Shown: one piece after another, positions 36,768 to 46,888 of the stretch
Position numbering within the stretch: position 1 is the first letter of the stretch
How the letters are laid out: every line of letters begins with the position of its first letter
Source: JACRDG01 sp963760985
GTDB lineage: Bacteria; Desulfobacterota; Desulfomonilia; Desulfomonilales; Desulfomonilaceae
Length of the DNA stretch: 64,000 nt
Assembly: GCA_963760985.1 (NCBI GenBank)
Contig: CAVXFM010000015.1
Location: 124,001-188,000, forward strand
Reading direction: 5' to 3'
Notes under the pieces: generated by a model
The model's database searches: none
What the model saw: only the letters and a program-made list of their open reading frames with translations
What the model was told of the DNA's origin: nothing
Position numbers and translations under genes: made by a program

Positions 36768-38025
36768 ATGGCGGAAATAGGACACGGCGGAAAAGAAATC
36801 GTCGAACGGATCATGGATCCCGCTGCAGCCAAAGAAAAGATCAAAGGTCTGAAAGCGATTCCGATTCGGAGCCAGATTGCAAATGAAGTATTGGGCTTGA
36901 GCTACGGTTTCTTCTCGCCTCTCGAAGGCTTTATGGACAAGGCCGACCTCGACTCGGTCGTCAAGAAGATGAGACTGGCCAGCGGGCCTGTGTGGAGCAT
37001 CCCCATCCTGTTCGATCTGAGCGACCAGGAAATCAAAGATTATGGCGTGAAGGTTGGTGACACGCTTCTCCTGACGTTCGGTGGCAACCCCATGGCCATT
37101 CTCGAAGTCAGCGAGATTTTCGACTATAATATGAAAGAGCTCTGTGTCGCAGTGTACGGCACCGATGACGCGAAGCATCCGGGTTGCGCTCGCAGTTACG
37201 CGTACAAGAACAAATTCCTTGGCGGCAAAGTGACGCTGGTGAACAAGCCGAAGATCAACGAACCGTACGTCCCGTACTTCCTGCCCCCGCTTGAGATGAG
37301 AAAGAAGTTCAAAGAAAAAGGCTGGCAGAGGATCGTTGCCCATCAGACGAGAAACGTTCCCCACACCGGCCACGAATGGCTCATGAAGGGCGCGTGGTTC
37401 CAGACCTATGGTGAGCTGTCCATCGAGAAACCCATTGTCGGCGTGCTCGTGAACGCGATCATCGGTGACAAACGTAAAGGCGACTACATCGACGAAGCCA
37501 TTATTCTTACTCAGGACGAACTGAGGAAGTCAGGCTATTTCGGCGATGACAACCACTTGACCAGCCTCACTTTTTGGGATATGCGTTACGCTGGCCCCAG
37601 GGAAGCAGTGTTCCATGCCTGTTTGCGAACCAACCTGGGTCTCACCCACCACATGTTCGGCAGAGACCACGCAGGTGTGGGAACCTATTACGGCGCGTAC
37701 GACGCGCATCATCTTCTCGCCACCATCCAGGACGAGTTGAGCATTGTCCCGGTGTATTCCATGAACTGGCTGTACCTGCCCGCACTGCGGCGAGATCACC
37801 TCTGAGGGGTTGTGCAACCATAAGAAAGAATGGCAGAAGTTTAGTGGCACCGTCGTCCGGAGCATCGTGGTCGATGGCGTCAAGCCGCCCCGTCTCATCT
37901 ACCGACCCGAGGTCTTTGACGTCATGATGGAATGTGGCGAGAAGTACGGTTTTGGTTCGCCGTTCGTTACGGATGAGTACCTGGCGAAGAGGATACCTGT
38001 TTTCGAAATTCCCCCCATGCAGTAG
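36768..38025 (+). CDS. sat: Sulfate adenylyltransferase (ATP sulfurylase), one +1 frameshift
   Basis: Activates sulfate to APS with ATP, the first step of dissimilatory sulfate reduction. The active site 'QTRNVPHTGHEW' (about residue 193) is intact. The frame ends early at 37805 and continues in another frame. Removing one C after GTAC 37772-37775 restores a zinc motif 'YCPHCGEITSEGLCNH', as in archaeal/bacterial Sat, and a C terminus 'GFGSPFVTDEYL', total 418 aa. Aprs and Qmo genes are not in the window. A 99-aa gene follows at 11 bases. Confidence 0.93.
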
Positions 38026-38036
38026 GAGGTAATACG

Positions 38037-38336
38037 ATGTCAGAGGAAAAATTCCCTATCAACATATGGATTAATGAAGAAAGATTCGACAAGTTGGAAA
38101 AGGCCGGATTGGGCGGTCTGTGCGAAGAGATGCTGGCTGGCCTGAAAGTCCTCAGAGTGTACGCCAATGCGGTGGAAAGAGACAAGATCTTGAAAGTCTT
38201 TCCCACGGCCAAGTTTGACAGCGCCACCACCAAGAGCATCGAACTGCTCCCCAGGAACGTCAAGGACGCCATGTTTGATATGTGTGTGGAAAAGAAGACT
38301 GTCGACATGATGGCAGATTTTCTCAACAAATACTAA
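38037..38336 (+). CDS. Small protein downstream of sat, unknown function
   Basis: 99 aa with AGGAGG just upstream (38023-38028). It is soluble and mostly helical, with two Cys ('GLCEEML', 'MFDMCVE'). No family is recognised. The 11-base spacing from sat and a shared terminator imply co-expression with ATP sulfurylase. It may be a Sat-associated or sulfur-metabolism accessory protein (inference). Confidence 0.75.
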   Translation: MSEEKFPINIWINEERFDKLEKAGLGGLCEEMLAGLKVLRVYANAVERDKILKVFPTAKFDSATTKSIELLPRNVKDAMFDMCVEKKTVDMMADFLNKY

Positions 38337-38378
38337 GCCGACCGGCTTTGTGAAGTGTTGATCTGCAAAACGTGAGAA

Positions 38379-38406
38379 AAGAGGGTCTCTCGAGGCCCTC
38401 TTTTTT
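38379..38406 (+). terminator. Rho-independent terminator of the sat operon
   Basis: 'gagggtct' and 'aggccctc' pair around a 'ctcg' loop, followed by six T (38401-38406). Confidence 0.9.
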
Positions 38407-38495
38407 GTTGCCCGGAACGGTCGCGGGTCTGCGTGCCTCTTCCTAGCCCTTGACGGGTGGCGGCTTATGAGGCATAAGAAAACGTCCAAGATCGA

Positions 38496-39707
38496 ATGCC
38501 AATGGAAAGTTCCCTAATGGGCGATCTATTCGAGAAATGCTACTCGTTCCATCGAGACGACGAAGCCATGGCCGCGGGTTTCTACCCATATTTCAAGGCT
38601 ATATCCAAGTTAGGTGGGCCCCACGTCACGGTTGATGGCCGAGACATGATCATGGTGGGCTCCAACAATTATCTGGGCCTCACGACTCATCCCAAAGTCA
38701 GGGCTGCCGCGATGAAGGCCTTGGAGGAATTCGGCACCAGTTGCTCGGGTTCCCGCTTTCTCAACGGCACATTGGAGCTGCACCGGGACCTGGAGTTGCA
38801 TCTGGCACGCTTCGTGGGCAAGCAGGCTGCCCTGGTGTTTTCGACGGGTTTCCTTACCAACCAGGGAGTAATCGCTCCTCTGATTTCGCGCGGCGACACC
38901 GTGGTCATCGATCGACTCGTTCATGCCAGCATCGTCGACGGAACTCGCCTCGGCTTTGGCAAAGTGAGAAGATTCAGGCACAACGATGCGACATCCCTTC
39001 GTAAGCATCTGGAGCTCAGCGCAGAATCCTCCACCGGAATTCTGGTGATTGTGGATGGCGTGTACAGCATGGAAGGGAATATCTGCGCGCTTCCGGAAAT
39101 TGTGGCCACCGCCAAAGAATTCGGCGCACGGATCATGGTGGATGACGCGCACGGTATCGGAGTGTTAGGCAAGAATGGTAGGGGCACACTGGAACACTTC
39201 GGCCTCACCGACGAAGTTGACCTGGTAATGGGGACGTTCAGCAAGTCTTTCGCCTCGTTGGGCGGATTCGTGGCAGGAGCCGAGCGGGTCATTGCGTACA
39301 TTAAGCATCATTCACGCGCGTTGATCTTTTCTGCCGCCATGCCGCCCTCGGCCGTGGCAGCGGTGGAGGCGGCCCTGGAAGTAGTGGAGACCGAGCCTGA
39401 AATCCGTGAAAACCTCTGGAGGAATACTCGCTTTCTTATGGAGGGCATCGTGGGTCTCGGATTTGACGTGGGTCCGACCGAGACGCCGGTAGTGCCCATC
39501 ATCGTCGGAGACGACCTGAAGACGTTGTTCCTGTGGAGGCGGCTCTTCGACGAAGGTCTGTTCACGAATTGCGTGTTGTCACCCGCGGTTCAGCAAGGGT
39601 CCCAGCGGATCAGAATGTGTGCCATGGCTACCCACTCCTTGGAAGATCTGGAAAAAGTGGTCGAGATTTGCGGCCGCGTCGGAAGAGAAATCGGACTCAT
39701 CACATGA
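38496..39707 (+). CDS. Alpha-oxoamine synthase (serine palmitoyltransferase/BioF-like)
   Basis: A PLP enzyme condensing an amino acid with an acyl-thioester. The PLP Lys lies in 'GTFSKSFASLGG', and the Asp-His motif is 'VDDAHGIGVLG'. The N-terminal 'FYPYFKAIS' and 'GSNNYLGLT' segments resemble bacterial serine palmitoyltransferases more than BioF. Starts at 38496, 38502 or 38517 are possible. No biotin genes are adjacent. A sphingolipid or aminoketone role is a hypothesis. Confidence 0.85.
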   Translation: MPMESSLMGDLFEKCYSFHRDDEAMAAGFYPYFKAISKLGGPHVTVDGRDMIMVGSNNYLGLTTHPKVRAAAMKALEEFGTSCSGSRFLNGTLELHRDLELHLARFVGKQAALVFSTGFLTNQGVIAPLISRGDTVVIDRLVHASIVDGTRLGFGKVRRFRHNDATSLRKHLELSAESSTGILVIVDGVYSMEGNICALPEIVATAKEFGARIMVDDAHGIGVLGKNGRGTLEHFGLTDEVDLVMGTFSKSFASLGGFVAGAERVIAYIKHHSRALIFSAAMPPSAVAAVEAALEVVETEPEIRENLWRNTRFLMEGIVGLGFDVGPTETPVVPIIVGDDLKTLFLWRRLFDEGLFTNCVLSPAVQQGSQRIRMCAMATHSLEDLEKVVEICGRVGREIGLIT

Positions 39708-39720
39708 GGGAGTAGAAAAG

Positions 39721-40362
39721 ATGACGATTAAGGTGTCCCGGAACAGTATCCCGTTCTATTCTCTGCCTCGCTGCCTCGCGTGTGTGCTCCTGGTGCTCTT
39801 AATCCTGTCTGCGGCCTTTCAGGGACAGGCTTGGGCCCAGCAGAAACCTCCGGTAGGTGGGGAAATCTCTTCCAGCACGGATGGGCCTGTTCCGGCCAGC
39901 TTCCGAAAAGAAGAGAGCGATTTTCTCACCTCTCTGGACGACCGCATCAAAAAAATGGAGAACGTGCTGCAGGGAATCAGCCGGATCGGGAAGATCTCCG
40001 AGAGTCGGAGCTTAGATAACAAAATCATGGCGAGAGAACAGAGACGTCTTGCGATCGGGATTTTGATCGTTCTCATGATCATCGCTCTGATTTTTCCGTT
40101 GACCATTTGGTTGCTGAGCAGGAAAAGATTGCTGGGCCTATCCGGCCTTTCTGATGAGGTTGCGGCGACAATCCTCGTGGTGGAGGAGCGCCAGGCCAAG
40201 CTTGCCAGCATTCTGGAAGAGATACAGACTGAGTTGGATGAGGGATACGCCCGAACGGGTCCGGATCTGAAAAACCTCATGGATCAAGCCAAGAAGTTCC
40301 TCGAGGAAAACAAACGGGACCTGGAACGGGTGGGAAGTGGAAGGAGCACTCCCGGAGAATAA
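39721..40362 (+). CDS. Secreted/membrane protein with one TM helix and coiled coil
   Basis: 213 aa from ATG 39721, with AGGGAG upstream. A long signal sequence ends near 'QAWAQQ'. A periplasmic segment and a helix at about residues 117-138 ('GILIVLMIIALIFPLTIW') follow. The C-terminal cytoplasmic coiled-coil stretch contains 'VEERQAKLASILEEIQ'. I recognise no family. It directly follows the oxoamine synthase (13 bases) and may be co-transcribed. Confidence 0.65.
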   Translation: MTIKVSRNSIPFYSLPRCLACVLLVLLILSAAFQGQAWAQQKPPVGGEISSSTDGPVPASFRKEESDFLTSLDDRIKKMENVLQGISRIGKISESRSLDNKIMAREQRRLAIGILIVLMIIALIFPLTIWLLSRKRLLGLSGLSDEVAATILVVEERQAKLASILEEIQTELDEGYARTGPDLKNLMDQAKKFLEENKRDLERVGSGRSTPGE

Positions 40363-40496
40363 CTGCAGTACCGACCTTTCAAGAAACAAGCCTTCTCCCG
40401 GCTCGCGCTGTGCGTGTCTCGCGGATAACGTGTACGGCTTTACGCGTGGAGCGGCAACATACATCGCCTTGTCCCGGTTCTCTGAACTTCGAAAAT

Positions 40497-40577
40497 CAAA
40501 CCACCAAGTCACGAAGACACCAAGAGGTGAACAACCTGTTCTCTCTTTTCTTGGTGCCTTGGTGGTTCATTCCCTGT
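40497..40577 (+). repeat. Dispersed 'caccaagg' repeat, copy 2
   Basis: 'accaccaagtcacgaagac' is followed, after a spacer, by 'tcttggtgccttggtggtt'. The arms form an inverted repeat able to fold into a hairpin. Related copies are at 8993 and 50550. Confidence 0.65.
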
Positions 40578-40629
40578 GCCTCGTGGTGAAGCCTTTCGAT
40601 GACCCTCCCCTTCCCGCGCATGGGATCGT

Positions 40630-41212
40630 TCACGGCAATATGGTGATCGGCGTTCCCACCAGCACTTTCGAGAACAGATCCTCGATTTCGTAGTTCCACA
40701 TCGCGATGCAGCCGTCGGTCCAATTATGGGGCTTGGGATAGAAGAGAACCACCCACAACTTCCTGTACCTCATCGGTGGGGTACCCGTGAATGCCCACCC
40801 AGCCGCCCAATTTGGTATTCCATGGCGGGGGTTGCCCATTCTTCACACGTCTGATGATCGCGTCCCGGGTGTCCCGGGAAATGAGTCCCCTTTCAAAGGC
40901 AGCTTGCGCGTCATTGCCGCCGGGATAGCTGATCCCGAGAAAGCGGCAATAGTGACTGGCCGTGCTCTTGGTGCAGACAAAATAATTGCCCTCTGGCGTC
41001 TTGCCGTCGCCGGTGATTCTTTTGGGGCCGCGAGGGTTTCCCAGGCAGACCCGGTATTCCGCTATCTTGTCTCCGTTTCGGTGCAGTTCGAGGATCTGCT
41101 TGCCCTTGTTGATGACTATGCGCGTGTCTCGAATGACGCGGAAATCCTCACCTGCAGAGGCGCCTGCACTGTACGCGGTTATCATCGCAATTGCGACCAC
41201 GGTCCGAAGCAT
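40630..41212 (-). CDS. L,D-transpeptidase (YkuD domain), one +1 frameshift
   Basis: It crosslinks peptidoglycan or attaches lipoproteins via a Cys nucleophile. A signal peptide begins at about ATG 41212. The YkuD domain contains 'RIVINKGKQILEL', 'GNPRGPKRITGDGKTPEG' and 'GWVGIHG'. The catalytic 'NWTDGCIAMWN' lies in another frame (40630-40839). Removing one base at GTAC 40764-40767 rejoins '-PTDEYRKLW-' and gives 193 aa ending '-VGTPITILP'. The exact start is uncertain because GGAGG abuts the ATG. Confidence 0.82.
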
Positions 41213-41446
41213 CCTCCGACACCACCGAAAGACCGCTCTTGCCCTCCGTGAGAAACCTGTTTTGTCGCGCGGAATGTGGTGCAAAGGAGATTCCCTTCTT
41301 ACTCGAAGTCGAGTCACAAAGCTACCGTAATTATTATGAAATGTCAATAGGGCTTGCCGCTGTCTGTGCGAATACCCCATATCTGGGGCTGCAAACTCGT
41401 ACGGGACCATCAGGGAATCGGAACAGGTCCCGTACCGAAGTATTCT

Positions 41447-41803
41447 TTAGAAACTGAACACTTGTGCGTCGAGAGACAGGGAGATAAGCTGCTTTGCCGT
41501 GGACATTTGGGCGTTTTCGATGAAATCGGATTCGCTTATCTGGCGGGCTTTGGCACATGGCGTGCACACGTAGAATGGAACCTTATGAATCCGGAGCTTT
41601 TCCAAATGGGTCTGCATGTCATCGCCAGTGGGAGCGACGATGTTTTCCGCCATGCCTTTCCTGGCAAAGATCACCCCGTCATCGAGCAGGAATATATTAA
41701 CTTCGTGGCCTTCTTCCCTGGCGATTCCTGCAACCTGCATGCAGCGTGTTCCTTTAGAAGGGTTTTCCATTCCGGTTCCCAGCACAAACAAGAATTTTGC
41801 CAT
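41447..41803 (-). CDS. DsrE/F-like sulfur-relay family protein
   Basis: 118 aa from ATG 41803, with GGAGG 7 nt upstream. The fold starts 'FLFVLGTGMENPSKG' and contains 'EVNIFLLDDGV' and 'PFYVCTPCAKAR', with Cys candidates for persulfide transfer. It fits the DsrE/YchN family linked to sulfur oxidation or reduction relay. It stands alone with its own promoter region to the left of der. Confidence 0.8.
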   Translation of the reverse strand: MAKFLFVLGTGMENPSKGTRCMQVAGIAREEGHEVNIFLLDDGVIFARKGMAENIVAPTGDDMQTHLEKLRIHKVPFYVCTPCAKARQISESDFIENAQMSTAKQLISLSLDAQVFSF

Positions 41804-42064
41804 AAATACCTCCTTTGTCTTTTCACAGACCGACTTCTTCACGCGTTTTTCAGGCCAACCGCGTTCAGGGGATATGAGTCATCAGGAGTGAACGCGGGGC
41901 AGAATGGCTGTCTCACTCTGATTAAATCCTGATTTTCGGATTTAGTCAAGAAACTGCTCCCCATGCGCCTAAGCATGGCACGTGACTTTGTCCTCCGAAA
42001 TTATATTACCCTGCTCAGAGTGGAGTAATACCAGGGTGCGCAACAACCGCTGATATTGATTCAC

Positions 42065-42265
42065 TTTTATGGCAGTGGCCCACAGTTCTCACCGAATGGC
42101 TCATGGTTTCGGAAGATGGCGGGGGTCCCCCGAACGCCGGTTCGACGCCTTTGGGTCGCTCGCAAAGAAGGGAATCTTCCTCCGCCAGGTTGCGTGAATC
42201 TGAGCACCCCAATCTAAGAAGTGTCGTGTGTGCGGGAAAGCATTGCCTTGGGCAACCGCCTCCTG
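42065..42265 (+). repeat. MITE-like palindromic repeat, copy 3
   Basis: Left end 'agttctcaccgaatgg', core 'ttcgacgcctttgggtcgct' with 'cgcaaagaaggg', and right end 'tgccttgggcaaccgcc'. These correspond block by block to 58786-58942. Confidence 0.6.
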
Positions 42266-42309
42266 CGAGCGATTCCAGGTGAAGAACTCCACGGGGTTGT
42301 GCTATAGTG

Positions 42310-42492
42310 AATCGCGTCGAGAATTGCGACATATTGAAAGCTGATGCGTCGGCCATGGCGTGGTGGTCCGAACCGCCTTCCATGTGTTGCGCTCCACTAT
42401 CCAGCGTGCCAAGAGCCGACCATTCGCATTGAGCCCAGCGGCGTTTCCCAGGTTGAAGTGGTGGTTTGAGGGTGCCGCACATTGCAATGGGG
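42310..42492 (+). repeat. About 175-bp dispersed repeat, copy 2, upstream of der
   Basis: It aligns with 15815-15992. The last block 'ttgcaatggggttcac' is followed by 'aaaatcaaATG', the start of der. Confidence 0.6.
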
Positions 42493-42505
42493 TTCACAAA
42501 ATCAA

Positions 42506-43891
42506 ATGACCACAGCGAAACGTTTATCAAGAACTCTCGTATCTCTGGTGGGCCGTCCCAACGTGGGAAAATCCACCTTATTCAACCTGCTTTGCGGACG
42601 TCGCAAGGCTCTGGTCGAGGACACCCCCGGGCTGACTCGCGACCGAAACTACGCGGAAGTGACGGTGAGGGATAAACCCTTTTTCGTGGTGGACACGGGC
42701 GGCTTCGAACCTTCCAGCCCTGACGTGATGCTGTCACAGATGCGGACTCAGACGATGGTCGCCATTGAGCAGTCGGATATCATCGTTTTCCTGGGTGACG
42801 CAAAGATTGGCATTACCCCGTCTGACTACGAAATCGTCCGTCTGCTGCAAAAAACCGACAAGAAGGTTTTCTATGTGGTCAACAAGATAGACTCGGAAAA
42901 GCAGGAACCTTTTGCCGCGGATTTCTATGGACTTGGCGTGGATCCGCTTTTCACGATGAGCGCGATGACCGGATATGGTGCGGGCGAGTTTATCGACGCG
43001 CTCGTCGCTGCGGTTCCTGAGGAAGAGGTGACTGAAGAGGAGAATGAAGAGCCTGCTGAGCCCATAATCAAGGTTGCCGTGGTAGGCCGTCCTAATGTGG
43101 GCAAGTCTACCCTGATCAATCTTCTGTTGGGCGAAGAGCGCCTCGTGGCCAATCCTAAACCGGGCACGACCCGTGACTCGATTGATACGGTAGTAAAGTA
43201 CTACGGCAAGGAATATCTGTTTATCGACACCGCGGGCATCCGGCGGCGTTCCCGGATCGTCGATCTTGTGGAAAAATACAGTGTCATCAAGGCGTTCGGG
43301 AGCATCGACCGCGCTGAGATCGTCCTCGTGATCATGGACGCGACCGAACCGGTGACAGATCAGGATGTGCGGATCGCGGGGTACGCCTATGAAAAGGCGC
43401 GGGGGGTAATCTTACTGCTCAACAAGTGGGACCTGGTCCCCAAGGACTCCAACACGGTAACCAAATTCTACGATCAAGTGCGACAAGGACTCAAGTACCT
43501 GCATTACGCCCCGATCATGACCCTGTCCGCATTGGCAGGCACGCGAGCGCCGAAACTCTTCCCGCTCATCGACGAAATGGATCGTCAGTACCGCAAGCGC
43601 ATAGCCACGGCAGAACTCAACAAGTTTCTGGAGACCACGGTCGCGCAGAATCCTCCTGGTACGCACCACAAGACGAAGCGAATCAAGATTTACTATCTCA
43701 CCCAGGTTCAAGTTGCGCCCCCCACATTTATGTTTTTTTGCAATTACCCTGAATCAATCCACTTCTCCTACAAGAGATTCCTCGAAAATCGACTGAGAGA
43801 GGTTTTTGATTTCGGAGGCGCACCCCTGAGGCTGGTGCTCAAGAAACGCGTGGGAAAGGCAGTGGGGCCTCCTCGACGCAAGAAAGGCTAA
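42506..43891 (+). CDS. der: Ribosome-associated GTPase Der (EngA)
   Basis: Essential double-GTPase for 50S maturation. Two G domains each carry a P-loop ('GRPNVGKST'), one at about residue 15 and one near residue 195, with 'DTPG'/'DTAG' and NKxD motifs ('VNKIDSE', 'LNKWDL'). A C-terminal KH-like domain follows. 461 aa from ATG 42506. There is no strong ribosome-binding site, only the 'atgggg' of the upstream repeat. The alternative TTG is at 42482. Confidence 0.96.
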   Translation: MTTAKRLSRTLVSLVGRPNVGKSTLFNLLCGRRKALVEDTPGLTRDRNYAEVTVRDKPFFVVDTGGFEPSSPDVMLSQMRTQTMVAIEQSDIIVFLGDAKIGITPSDYEIVRLLQKTDKKVFYVVNKIDSEKQEPFAADFYGLGVDPLFTMSAMTGYGAGEFIDALVAAVPEEEVTEEENEEPAEPIIKVAVVGRPNVGKSTLINLLLGEERLVANPKPGTTRDSIDTVVKYYGKEYLFIDTAGIRRRSRIVDLVEKYSVIKAFGSIDRAEIVLVIMDATEPVTDQDVRIAGYAYEKARGVILLLNKWDLVPKDSNTVTKFYDQVRQGLKYLHYAPIMTLSALAGTRAPKLFPLIDEMDRQYRKRIATAELNKFLETTVAQNPPGTHHKTKRIKIYYLTQVQVAPPTFMFFCNYPESIHFSYKRFLENRLREVFDFGGAPLRLVLKKRVGKAVGPPRRKKG

Positions 43892-44200
43892 GCCGAACTG
43901 GCAGTCTTGCTTGCTGTTCACCGGGCGAAGCCTCCTCTGGGGGTACAACTCTGACGTGTTCAGATACGTGGTTCTTCTCACCGGAGATGGGGCCAAGGGG
44001 GAAGAATGGCGTATCGGGATCGTGTTCCGGTGTCCGGCTGTCTCATAAGAGAGGTGTACGACGTGCCCGGGTTCTTCGTGAGAGACGGACAATCATTGCA
44101 TCCGCTGGGTGGTGAACCCTCATAAATCGAGATAGAGCCTCGTGGGCAGTCCCATGAAATTTCCCCGCACAACGCGGGTCAGATGGGTTATCATGAGCGT
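43892..44200. other. Intergenic region between der and relA/spoT
   Basis: About 300 bases in which I see no gene, repeat or clear promoter. Confidence 0.4.
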
Positions 44201-46385
44201 ATGAGTCAAACCGGAGAATCGATACCACGATATAACGAGATCCAAGACCTCGTCAAATCCTACTATTCTGACGCGGATCTCTCGCTCATTCAGGCTGCTT
44301 ACATTTATTCAGCGCGGGTGCACCGCGGTCAGACGCGGCGGTCCGGCGAGCCGTACCTGATTCATCCCGTTGCGGTGGCGAAAATCCTCGCTCAGATGAA
44401 GCTCGACGAAGCCGCAGTAGCGACTGGCCTTCTGCACGACACCGTGGAGGATACCCTCACCACCATCGATGACCTGGAGCAATTCTTCGGCAAAGACATC
44501 GCCGCGATGGTAGACGGTGTCACCAAGATCAGCAAAATGGAGTTCCAGTCCCGGGAAGAGCGGCAGGCGGAGAACTTCCGAAAGATGATCCTCGCCATGA
44601 GCCGGGACATCCGGGTGCTGATCGTCAAGCTCGCAGACCGGCTCCACAACATGCGCACCCTCGGCCCTATGCCACCGGAGTCCCAGAAACGGATCGCCAG
44701 GGAAACCATGGAGATTTATGCGCCTCTGGCCGCGCGCCTCGGCATCTACTGGATGCGCACAGAGCTGGAGGACCTCGCTTTCCGTTACCTGGAACCCGAA
44801 CGATGGTACGACACCAAGACCAAGCTTGAAGAATCTCTCAAGCGGTCAGAAGGGTACGTCAACAACGTCCTGCGGGTCATCAAGGACAAGCTCGATCAGT
44901 TCAGCATCGTTTCGGTCGCCAAAGGTCGGAACAAAGAGGTTTACAGCATTTTCCGCAAGATGCACGCGCAAAACCTGGAGTTCGAACAGATCCACGATCT
45001 CACCGCGTTCCGCATCGTCCTGAACAGCGTGAACGAGTGCTATGCAGTGCTCGGTTTGATTCACTCCCTGTGGAGGCCTGTCCCGGGCAGATTCAAAGAC
45101 TACATCGCCATGCCCAAGAGCAACGGGTACCAGTCACTCCATACCACCGTGATCGGTCCTGAGGGTGCACGGATAGAAATCCAGATCCGGACGCAAGAAA
45201 TGGATCAGATCGCGGAAGAAGGCATCGCGGCGCACTGGTCGTACAAGGAAGGCAAAGCCCTTGAGGCTGAGGATGTCAAGCTCACCAACTGGCTCCGCCA
45301 AATTATGGAATGGCAGCAGGAACTGGACGACCCGAGGGAATTCTTCGAGAACGTCCGAGTGGACCTGTTTCCGGACGAAGTGTACGTATTCACTCCCAAA
45401 GGAGAGGTCAAGGAATTCCCTAAGGGAGCGACTCCTCTGGATTTTGCCTACAGTATACACACCGAGGTCGGCCATCGATGCGTGGGAGCGCGTATCAACG
45501 GCAAGATGGTGCCGCTGAAGCACCAGTTGACGACCGGTGACTGCGTGGAGATCGTCACCTCCGTTCATCAGCGGCCGAGCAAAGACTGGCTCAAATACGT
45601 CAAGACAGGTAGGGCACGAACCAAGATCCGACATTACGTGCTGGCCGCGGAGCGAGAACGGTCGATCCAGATAGGGAGAAGAAAGTACAGAGCGTGAACT
45701 CAAGAAGTGGAGGATGGAACTGTCCCGCGCTGAGAGAGAGGGCGAAATCCTCAAGATCGCTCAGGAGTTCAGCTTTAAGACGGAAGTCGACCTTTTTGCC
45801 GCGATCGGGTACGGCCGCGTATCTCCCAAGGCCATCATCACGCGACTGGTGCCTCCCCAGGAACGGGAAAAGGCAAAGGCCGAATTACGGGAAGACAGGC
45901 AGGTAAAGCATCGCCACGGCTCAGCCAGAAGCGGGGTGAAGATCCAGGGCTTGGCCGACGTGCTGGTCAACTTCGCCAAGTGTTGCACGCCGTTGCCTGG
46001 CGATCCTATTCAGGGGTTCATCACGCGCGGCAGGGGCGTCACCATCCACAAATCAGACTGCGTCAATCTGGAGGCGGTGGATGCCCAGAGAGTCGTCGAA
46101 GCCACATGGGATGAGGACCAGGCTCTTACGCGGATTGTGAGCCTGGAAATACAGACAGAGAATCGCATGGGGATGCTCGCAAACGTGAGCGGCGTATTTT
46201 CCTCAAACGATTCCGATATCGTGTCGGCCAACATTAAAGCGCTCGACGACCACCAGGCTCAGGGAATATTCATGGTGTCCGTGAAGAACCTGGACCACCT
46301 CACGCGGATTATGAACGCACTCCGCAAGGTGAAGGGGGTGGTGACAGTCGAACGGGTGGGAACGATCCAGCCAATCAATGGTTAG
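44201..46385 (+). CDS. Bifunctional (p)ppGpp synthetase/hydrolase, one +1 frameshift
   Basis: Rel/SpoT-type stringent response enzyme. The HD hydrolase domain shows 'GEPYLIHPVAVA' and 'HDTVEDT', so hydrolysis is likely active. The synthetase domain has 'FRIVLNSV' and 'YIAMPKSNGYQSLHT'. TGS ('VYVFTPKGEVKEFPKGATPL') and a C-terminal ACT domain follow. The frame breaks after 'RSIQIGRRKY'. Removing one base next to GTAC 45685-45688 gives '-RKYERELKKWRMEL-' and 727 aa. Starts at 44201 or 44183. Confidence 0.95.
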
Positions 46386-46649
46386 TAGAGCGATTCAAGG
46401 TTTCTTGTGAGCTGGTTCTCATGCGGAAGTTCGGTCAGGTACACCTGCTCCTCCCCACCTTCCCTCCCAAACCGGAGACAATTTCACAGGATTCGGTGAC
46501 CAACGAAAACCGCACCAACCGAGGCTTCTTCTCGATCGATGCGGTTCGGTTGACTCATCACAACCTGCCGGAACTCGTTGACCGCACGCGTTCCGGTCTT
46601 GCAGAAATTCCCGGGAAACCCGCTTCCCGGAGGTCTGCATATACCCACG

Positions 46650-46844
46650 TCAAGGGGCTTTCTTTATCATGTTGGAACGAATGCAGCGGGTGCAGACCTT
46701 CACTCTTCTCACGCGACCCGAGGGCTCCAAGACTCTCACCTTCTGAAGGTTGGGAAAGGAGATCTTGTGGGTCCGGTTATGCGCGTGACTTACATTGCAA
46801 CCTCTCAAAGGTTTCTTACCACATATTTCACAGATTCTTGACAT
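46650..46844 (-). CDS. rpmB: 50S ribosomal protein L28
   Basis: 64 aa of the zinc-binding (C+) type: 'CEICGKKP' and 'VCTRCIRS' supply four Cys. 'GCNVSHAHNRTHK' is the family signature. It lies downstream of DUF1844 and cbpA on the same strand. The 260 bases between it and relA/spoT contain nothing I can name. Confidence 0.95.
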   Translation of the reverse strand: MSRICEICGKKPLRGCNVSHAHNRTHKISFPNLQKVRVLEPSGRVRRVKVCTRCIRSNMIKKAP

Positions 46845-46888
46845 CCAACTCTCCTGAAACAGTAGCCCGTTGCCGGGCCTGGTTTTTG

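Larger units (their letters stand above)
41804..42505. other. Intergenic region filled with repeats
   Basis: No gene is supported. It contains a MITE-like element (about 42065-42265) followed by the 175-bp repeat (42310-42492) that ends at the der start. Confidence 0.55.
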
